A stretch of DNA of 11,791 nt, from NCBI GenBank assembly GCA_019314155.1, contig JAFCZV010000057.1:1-11791 (forward strand). Reading direction: 5' to 3'. The notes below the pieces were generated by a model. It was not told where the DNA came from, ran no database searches, and saw only the letters and a list, made by a program, of their open reading frames with translations. This document shows, in pieces, positions 6,566-11,791 of this stretch (the stretch's first letter is position 1; every line of letters begins with the position of its first letter). This DNA comes from Deltaproteobacteria bacterium. GTDB taxonomy: Bacteria; Desulfobacterota; Desulfobacteria; Desulfobacterales; UBA11574. A program made the position numbers and the translations under genes.

Positions 6566-7006
6566 ATGCGTGGTGACTTAAAAAAGGTTTTATTTCAGCA
6601 TCCCGACAAACTGCTTTCAACCGTATTATGGCTGGTGGCGTTACATTCAATTGCCATAGGTTTGGCGTTGATTGCTCAGCCGACCCTGCTTATGAAACTG
6701 TCGGGGTTCAGTCCTGAGTGTGAACGATTTTTTCCCGCTCAAGGCGGTGTTTTTCATGTCCTGATGGCCGTCGCCTATGTAATGGGCGCAATAAACATTA
6801 AAAAATATCATTATTTAATTGTATTTTCAATTATCGTAAAGGCGGTGGCGACGCTCTTTTTGATGGTTTACTGTTTTGCCGTTGAATTTAAATGGATTGT
6901 CCTGTTATCCGGAATCGGCGACGGTGTAATGGGATTGATAATTTTTATAGCGTTACAGAATTATCTTCATTTAAAGACAACGTACGGCAATAGGTATATA
7001 AAATGA
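6566..7006 (+). CDS. Small four-helix membrane protein of unknown function
   Basis: A 146-aa hydrophobic protein with four predicted membrane segments at about residues 16-37, 57-77, 82-106 and 109-131. The only charged patches are the N-terminus (MRGDLKK), the loop around 47-56 (GFSPECERFF) and the C-terminus. I do not recognise the family, although the size and layout recall small four-helix DoxX/DUF4345-type proteins. The start has only a weak AAGTGA site. Its stop codon overlaps the start of the next gene as ATGA (7003-7006), so the two are translationally coupled and probably work together, perhaps at the membrane. Confidence 0.75.
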   Translation: MRGDLKKVLFQHPDKLLSTVLWLVALHSIAIGLALIAQPTLLMKLSGFSPECERFFPAQGGVFHVLMAVAYVMGAINIKKYHYLIVFSIIVKAVATLFLMVYCFAVEFKWIVLLSGIGDGVMGLIIFIALQNYLHLKTTYGNRYIK

Positions 7007-8688
7007 ATGAAATATTACCGGGAATTTTGGTCACGGGAGCATCCGGTTTTATCGGAAGGCATTTTGTTATAGCTGTATCCGGAAAGTTTCGCCTGTTTTG
7101 CATCGCACGCCGCAGTCAAAAGGAAGTCGGCATACCCCATCTTGCCAATATACATTGGCTCCAGGTTGATATCACAAACCGGGAAAATTTGCTGAAGGCC
7201 TTAAAGTATATCAAAAATCATGGCGGCGCCGATTATGTTTTGCATCTGGCCGCATATTACGACTTCACCATGAAAGAAAACCCTGCATATGAGCAGATCA
7301 ATGTCACCGGAACACGCCATATTCTTGAAATCTCAAAATTACTGGGAATAAAGCGTTTCATTTTCCCCAGTTCTCTGGCTGCCTGCAAATTTCCTTCTCA
7401 TGGTTCGGCACTCACCGAAAAGAGTCCTATCGATGCGGATTCTCCTTATGCTCGGTGCAAAAGGAAAGAAGAAGCAATCATTGGGGAATATTCGGAATTC
7501 TTTCCCTGCTCAATTGTCCGATTGTCAGCCGTATACAGCGATTGGTGTGAATATCCCATGTTGTATATGTTGTTAAAGTATTGGCTGGCTGGAAACAAAC
7601 TCATGTCGAGAGTTGTGACCGGACGTGGAGAATCGGCCATACCGTATATCCATATTAAAGATCTTATTAAACTATTTCTACGAATTATCGAAATCAGCGA
7701 TATCCTGCCGCGTCTGGCAATATACATTGCCGGCTTTCAAGGGAGTGTATCACATAACAAGCTTTTCAAAACCGCCACAAGGTATTATTACTGGCATGAT
7801 ATCAAACCGTTTCAAATACCGAAACTTGCGGCGGGTTTGGGGTTGATTATAATCTCGTTTTTAGGCCGGCTCAGCGGCAAGAAAACTTTAGAACAGCCCT
7901 GGATGGCAAAATATATCGATAAAAAATTGAGTGTGGATGCTTCTGCCACATACAAGGCTTTGAGCTGGAAGCCGACACCGCGCTACCATATATTGCGGCG
8001 GTTGTTGTTTTTGACCGAAAAAATGACCCGCCATCCAAACAACTGGACATTTCGCAATGAAGTTCTTATAAAAAAAATTGCCTTCAGAAAAAGCACCACA
8101 ATTTACGATATTTTATCGGAACTTCGTGAATCATTGGTAGAAAAAATCGAAGCAGAAATAACGAACCCGGTAAATAAACACCGTTTTCCGAATTACCGGA
8201 AGATGTATAGTGAACTGCTTAAATGGTATATCACCTTGAACTATCAAGTTGTTGCAGCTACAGTGAGAAACCGAGACCGGTCCATAATACCGATCTATGC
8301 CCAAGAAATTGCTTTCAAACGATATATGGACGGTTATGGAGCAAAAGAAGTCAGGGATTTTTGGTTGCTGATTGGAAAGACCATGAGGGAATCTCTCCTG
8401 ACGAGACCGGAATTAAAAGATTCAAAACGGCAGGTGGACGATTACATCGTCTTGACTTCACAGCTGGCTGCCGATGAATTTGAAGACGCATATGAAATAC
8501 TTGAGAGTCAGCCGCCCGAGCAGCTACCTTCAACTAAAGTTGCACAACTGACAAGCATTGAAAATCTTAAGCGGATTGTACGGCAGCTCGAAGATGTTTA
8601 CAGCGATGTATTGTCAAACCAACTCAGGAGGGAGGATACATTTAATAATCACAGTTTTTTGATAAAATTAACCACCCAGAATGAATAA
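7003..8688 (+). CDS. Extended SDR (NAD-dependent epimerase/dehydratase-like) fused to a C-terminal helical domain resembling RsbRD_N
   Basis: A 561-aa two-part protein. Residues 7-330 are an extended short-chain dehydrogenase: the NAD(P) motif TGASGFIG (11-18), DxT-type D56 (QVDIT), HLAAYYD (81-87), the serine site FPSS (121-124) and the catalytic YxxxK (Y149, K153). A hydrophobic stretch at about 276-288 (AAGLGLIIISFLG) might touch the membrane. Residues 365-500 form an all-helical domain with IYDILSELRESLVEKIEAEI, then RYMDGYGAKEVRDFWLLIG, which resembles the RsbRD_N-type sensor domain of stressosome and kinase proteins. That second assignment is from pattern only. The substrate is unknown; sugar nucleotide, sterol-like or quinone-type substrates are all possible. 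It begins inside the stop of the membrane-protein gene (ATGA), which indicates a coupled pair. Confidence 0.85.
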   Translation: MNEILPGILVTGASGFIGRHFVIAVSGKFRLFCIARRSQKEVGIPHLANIHWLQVDITNRENLLKALKYIKNHGGADYVLHLAAYYDFTMKENPAYEQINVTGTRHILEISKLLGIKRFIFPSSLAACKFPSHGSALTEKSPIDADSPYARCKRKEEAIIGEYSEFFPCSIVRLSAVYSDWCEYPMLYMLLKYWLAGNKLMSRVVTGRGESAIPYIHIKDLIKLFLRIIEISDILPRLAIYIAGFQGSVSHNKLFKTATRYYYWHDIKPFQIPKLAAGLGLIIISFLGRLSGKKTLEQPWMAKYIDKKLSVDASATYKALSWKPTPRYHILRRLLFLTEKMTRHPNNWTFRNEVLIKKIAFRKSTTIYDILSELRESLVEKIEAEITNPVNKHRFPNYRKMYSELLKWYITLNYQVVAATVRNRDRSIIPIYAQEIAFKRYMDGYGAKEVRDFWLLIGKTMRESLLTRPELKDSKRQVDDYIVLTSQLAADEFEDAYEILESQPPEQLPSTKVAQLTSIENLKRIVRQLEDVYSDVLSNQLRREDTFNNHSFLIKLTTQNE

Positions 8689-8692
8689 TCGG

Positions 8693-8773
8693 ACGCAATG
8701 TTGATGAACTCGTAAAAAGTCTGATTTTGTTCGATGTCGCTCACAAAAGACTTTTTACGAAGCCGTCAATGTT
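8693..8773. repeat. 81-bp palindromic dispersed repeat, copy 1
   Basis: It matches 10789-10869 in the same orientation at 77 of 81 positions (differences at 8700, 8730, 8765 and 8771). Inside it, TCGTAAAAAGTCT (8710-8722) and AGACTTTTTACGA (8748-8760) form a perfect 13-bp inverted repeat. The symmetry extends imperfectly outward to TTGATG and its partner CGTCAA. It has no coding capacity and looks like a MITE- or REP-like element. It lies between the SDR stop and the radical SAM start, where its hairpin could also stop transcription. Confidence 0.85.
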
Positions 8774-8798
8774 AATTATCAAAGGAGGCTTGATCGCC

Positions 8799-10591
8799 AT
8801 GCCGAAATATCAAAACATCCTTCTTGTATATCCGAAAATTCCAAGCAATACTTACTGGAGTTTCAAATTCGCGCTGAAGTTTATTCACAAAAAAAGTGCC
8901 ATGCCGCCTCTGGGACTGCTGACCATTGCCGCCCTTTTTCCGGAAGCGTATAACTTAAAACTTGTGGACATGAACGTCACGCCTTTAAAAGACAGCGATA
9001 TCATCCGGACGCTGTTTTTATCTCTGCCATGATTGTTCAGCAAGATTCCATGATGGAGGTAATCCGTCGATGCAACCTGTTTGGTAAAACCATTATAGCC
9101 GGGGGGGCTTTTCCAACTTCAAGGCATGAGGATATTACGGGTGTTGACCATTTTCTCTTGGGGGAAGTGGATAAAACCTTAGTAGATTTTTTGAATAACC
9201 TGGAAAACGGCACTGCCAAACCTGTATATGAGCGGCCGCCGCATCCGGATATTTCACGTCTGCCGGCCCCGCGATTTGATCTATTGGATTTGAACGCATA
9301 CGGTTCCATGTCCATCCAGTATTCCAGAGGCTGTCCATTTCACTGTGAGTTCTGCGATATCTGGACGGTCTACGGCAACAAACCGCGCTTAAAATCGGCG
9401 GGCACGCTTCTTCGGGAAATTGATGCGCTCTATCATCTGGGCTGGCGAGGTCCGGTATTTATCGTCGACGATAACTTCATCGGTAACAAAAAAAGGGTTA
9501 AGGCCGAACTTTTGCCTGCGTTAAAATCCTGGCAAATCGAGCATGATTATCCCTATCATTTTTTTACCGAAGCCAGCATCAATTTAGGAGACGATGAAGC
9601 GTTGTTGAACGCTATGCGCGAGACCGGTTTCAATCAGGTTTTCATAGGGATTGAAACCCCTGATCCCAAGGGGCTTGAAGAAGCCGGGAAGACCCTGAAC
9701 TTAAAGACAGATATGGAAAAATCGATCCGGACAATCCAACGACACGGGATGGAAGTGATGGCCGGGTTTATCATCGGGTTTGATAATGACAAGGAAGATA
9801 TTTTCGATCGTCAAATTGCTTTTATTCAGAAAAACGCCATTCCAAAAGCGATGATCGGCTTCTTAAACGCCCTTCCCGGCACCCGCCTTTATCAGCGGTT
9901 GCTGACGGAAGGGCGGATCTTAAAGGATTCCATCGGCAACAACACGCACAGCATGACCACTAATTTTAAAACCGTTATGGACGCGGAACGGATGAAAGAA
10001 GGATATAAAAAAATTCTGGCCTGTATATATGATTTTAATCTAAAAAACTATTTTGAGCGCTGCAGCCGATTTTTGGACAATATCGAGTATACGGACTATT
10101 TTCAGCGAAAAATCCACTTTAACGAAGTGAAGATTTTATTCAAATCTATTTACTGGCAGATCTTTACACCTTACGGTTTTCAGTATCTCAAGTTTGTCTT
10201 TCGGAGCATGATAAAACATCCCAACATTTTTGGGGAAGCCATTTCTTTGAGCATTGTCGGGCATCATTTCCACACCATCACACAACAGACGCTGAAAACG
10301 GAAAAAATCGCATTAATCCTCGATGAGAAATACCATTATTTTTGCGGTCTGGTAAATCAATATTCCGCGGAAAGGATGAACAATTCAAAAGAGAATTTTC
10401 AACACATGCTTAAACTCTGGAAGGAACGGACCAAGATACTCAAGCAAATACAGCGCAAAATCAACAAAATCCATGCGGATTACCGTTATGATATCAGCCG
10501 GAAGTACATGGAAATCGCAAAACAGATGCGAGAAAAACTGAAGAATTATGAAATCATGGTACAAAGCACCACCGCGCCATCTTTGCAGTAA
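8799..10591 (+). pseudogene. Cobalamin-binding radical SAM protein (DUF4070 type), frameshifted in the B12 domain
   Basis: The gene begins at ATG 8799 behind a strong AAAGGAGG (8781-8788). The first 77 residues (8799-9032) are the first half of a B12-binding Rossmann domain (ILLVYPKIPSNTYWSF, then MPPLGLLTIAALFP, then LVDMNV). The frame breaks near 9003-9008: the continuation DAVFISAMIVQQDSM is in another frame, consistent with loss of one (or four) bases. That frame runs to 10591 and includes the rest of the B12 fold (GKTIIAGGAFPTSRHE), the radical SAM motif C-x3-C-x2-C (C102, C106, C109 counted from ATG 9029) and a DUF4070-like C-terminus. Related enzymes include methylases such as the HpnP group; substrate here is unknown. 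Stop and restart overlap as ATGA (9029-9032), so coupled synthesis of two halves is conceivable. A sequencing error is also possible, as the shift lies in a short CCGG context. Confidence 0.8.
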
Positions 10592-10788
10592 CTGCATGAC
10601 TCAATTTGTAAAATTCGAAACGAAAACCTCAGTCCCTTGGTAATGCCACACCCTAACAGCTTTCAATTCATCCATTCTCAAAAAAAGCTGCGCTAATCAA
10701 AATCAAAAGAATCAACCCGCCACCCGGTTTTTTCACCCGATGATCACAATTTTACAAGCTGTTGCCCAAATCACATGAGATTATTTCT

Positions 10789-10869
10789 ACGCAATTTTGA
10801 TGAACTCGTAAAAAGTCTGATTTTGCTCGATGTCGCTCACAAAAGACTTTTTACGAAGCCATCAATTTT
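10789..10869. repeat. 81-bp palindromic dispersed repeat, copy 2
   Basis: Direct-orientation partner of 8693-8773 with four differences in 81 bases. The internal 13-bp inverted repeat lies at 10806-10818 and 10844-10856 and is perfect in this copy as well. Together with copy 1 it brackets the frameshifted radical SAM gene. Its right end abuts the probable -35 box of the XRE gene. Confidence 0.85.
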
Positions 10870-10872
10870 CTA

Positions 10873-10908
10873 TTGACATAATATACCACGTAGTGTCACA
10901 TATTGTCA
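10873..10908 (+). promoter_or_regulatory. Promoter/operator zone of the XRE two-CW gene: TTGACA and phased TGTCA half-sites
   Basis: TTGACA lies at 10873-10878, but no good -10 box is found at the right distance. TGACA (10874-10878, inverted) and TGTCA (10894-10898 and 10904-10908, direct) are centred at 10876, 10896 and 10906, multiples of ten bases apart and so on one face of the helix. The outer pair also forms a dyad about T10891, with CAC-GTA-GTG (10887-10895) at its centre. This arrangement suits a self-regulated XRE protein. Functional assignment is inferred. Confidence 0.4.
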
Positions 10909-10954
10909 GGTTGATTTCATGTTGTCTATATAACTAAAATCCAAGGAAAAATTT

Positions 10955-11329
10955 ATGACCAATAAAGAATTTGCACGATTGCGAAAAAAACTGGACAAAA
11001 CGCAGAAACAGATGGCTCAACTGCTGGGTGTATCCATCAAGGCTGTACACAGCTATGAACAGGGCTGGCGATCCATACCTACCCATGCGGAGAGACAAAT
11101 GTTGTTCCTGGTTTCCAATAGGAGAGGGAACTCCAAAGTGAACAAGCCGTGCTGGGCTATAAAAAAATGTCCTCCCAAGAAGAAACAAGAGTGTCCGGCT
11201 TGGGAATTTAAATCCGGAAAACTATGCTGGTTTATAAACGGAACTATTTGTGACGGCATTGTTTATAAAGACTGGAAGGAAAAGATGAAGTCATGCCGGT
11301 CTTGCAAAGTTTTTGCCAATATCCTATGA
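10955..11329 (+). CDS. XRE-family regulator with C-terminal cysteine-rich two-CW domain
   Basis: A 124-aa protein. Residues 4-52 are a helix-turn-helix of the XRE type (KTQKQMAQLLGVSIKAVHSYEQG at about 15-37). A linker follows, then a compact cysteine-rich domain from residue 66 with C66-W, C72-P, C80-P, C91-W, C99, C114 and C117. The two CW pairs separated by about 25 residues match the two-CW domain seen in many desulfobacterial proteins. Seven cysteines imply zinc or iron-sulfur binding and possible redox or metal control of DNA binding. The start is supported by AAGGA (10943-10947) seven bases before ATG. It lies 67 bases upstream of an hdrC-like gene in the same orientation and may regulate that operon; that link is inferred from position. 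Confidence 0.85.
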   Translation: MTNKEFARLRKKLDKTQKQMAQLLGVSIKAVHSYEQGWRSIPTHAERQMLFLVSNRRGNSKVNKPCWAIKKCPPKKKQECPAWEFKSGKLCWFINGTICDGIVYKDWKEKMKSCRSCKVFANIL

Positions 11330-11396
11330 CCCGGCATTTTTCCTGACCCCACAACATACCAAATTCAATGAGAAATTTTTATAATGGTTTGAAATT

Positions 11397-11791
11397 ATGC
11401 ATAATGTAGTTTCACCCCAAAAGGAAATAGCCGAACATGAACCTGGAAAAATAAGAAAGCTAATTGGCGGCAGGGGGAATTACTTCCTTGACAGAATCCA
11501 GGGGGAGGCAGGTGTTAATATTTCGGCATGTTTTCAATGTGAGCGGTGTACCAATGCCTGTCCTGTCAGCCATTTTATGGATATTAAACCTCACCAGGCG
11601 ATACGCTATATTCAACTGGGGTGGCGTGAAGACCTGTTAAAATCCTCAACCATCTGGGTGTGCCTTTCCTGTGAAATGTGTACGACTTACTGCCCCAATG
11701 AGGTGGATGTTGCGGAAACAATCAATCATTTGCGCAACATGGCGGCGCACTCGTCCATAACTCCTAAAGAAAAAAGTCTTGCCGTATTTCA
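11397..11791 (+). CDS. hdrC: Heterodisulfide reductase subunit C-like iron-sulfur protein (partial, C-terminus outside window)
   Basis: The frame opens at ATG 11397, directly after an in-frame TAA at 11382-11384, and remains open to the window edge (131 codons). Two ferredoxin-type [4Fe-4S] motifs are intact: C45-x2-C48-x2-C51-x3-C55-P and C89-x2-C92-x2-C95-x3-C99-P. The spacing between them and the surrounding sequence (SACFQCERCTNACPV, IWVCLSCEMCTTYCP) are typical of HdrC. HdrC passes electrons between partner flavoproteins and the catalytic HdrB subunit, or between quinone and soluble carriers in Qmo- and Tmc-like complexes. Its partners would lie to the right, outside the window, so I cannot tell which complex it belongs to. 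The ribosome site is weak. Confidence 0.88.
   Translation, partial: MHNVVSPQKEIAEHEPGKIRKLIGGRGNYFLDRIQGEAGVNISACFQCERCTNACPVSHFMDIKPHQAIRYIQLGWREDLLKSSTIWVCLSCEMCTTYCPNEVDVAETINHLRNMAAHSSITPKEKSLAVF

Larger units (their letters stand above)
10592..10954. other. Intergenic region (363 bp) holding a repeat and the promoter zone of the XRE gene
   Basis: No gene is visible. The region from 10592 to 10788 is featureless apart from A/T-rich stretches, and I see no convincing intrinsic terminator after the radical SAM gene. The second palindromic repeat (10789-10869) and the phased TGTCA sites (10873-10908) follow and are listed separately. Confidence 0.6.

Noticed and set aside
9029..9032. A second selenocysteine TGA in the radical SAM gene
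   Set aside because: After TGA 9030-9032 the same frame does not continue the protein; the homologous continuation is in another frame, so this is a frameshift.
11380..11385. Perfect TATAAT as -10 box for the hdrC-like gene
   Set aside because: No -35 box stands 16-18 bases upstream, and the transcript would start only about five bases before the ATG; left unannotated.
1..11791. CRISPR arrays, tRNA or rRNA genes
   Set aside because: No regularly spaced short repeats and no cloverleaf or rRNA-like conserved stretches were found by reading both strands.

Overview
The window looks like a chromosomal segment of a sulfate-reducing or related desulfobacterial (former deltaproteobacterial) anaerobe. 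This is inferred from the gene families: an SQR-type flavoprotein followed by a DUF1641 protein, an HdrC-like iron-sulfur subunit, a two-CW cysteine-rich regulator, a cobalamin radical SAM enzyme of the DUF4070 type, and PAS kinases carrying C-x10-C-x2-C triads. Intergenic DNA is AT-rich and most genes have clear AAGGAGG ribosome sites.

Left third (1-3272, minus strand): a phosphorelay operon. In transcription order it has a soluble three-PAS histidine kinase, a 127-aa stand-alone receiver, a 185-aa receiver with a charged tail and no DNA-binding domain, and the start of a second sensor protein (Rossmann-like domain leading into a probable PAS domain) that runs off the window. A 438-bp AT-rich divergent intergenic region (3273-3710) follows.

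Middle (3711-6133, plus strand): an Rrf2/IscR-like regulator with three cysteines, a sulfide:quinone oxidoreductase-like flavoprotein, and a DUF1641 protein. The flavoprotein gene is interrupted by one in-frame TGA at codon 331, exactly where the family has its second redox-active cysteine. Homology continues in the same frame for 79 more residues. A 6-bp hairpin with a GGU loop lies 18 nt after the TGA, which is the geometry of a bacterial SECIS. I read this as a selenocysteine-containing SQR, the most notable feature of the window. A simple ORF caller would split or lose it.

Right half (6134-10869): a 432-bp gene-poor stretch with a perfect-looking 15-bp hairpin; then a two-gene unit with an ATGA overlap (four-helix membrane protein, and an extended SDR fused to a helical domain resembling RsbRD_N); then a cobalamin-binding radical SAM gene that is frameshifted inside its B12 domain and flanked by two direct copies of an 81-bp palindromic repeat.

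Far right (10870-11791): a small XRE regulator with a seven-cysteine two-CW tail, preceded by phased TGTCA half-sites, and then the start of an hdrC-like gene with two CxxCxxCxxxCP clusters. A shared theme is thiol, selenium and iron-sulfur redox sensing and sulfur electron transfer; that link is inference from gene content.
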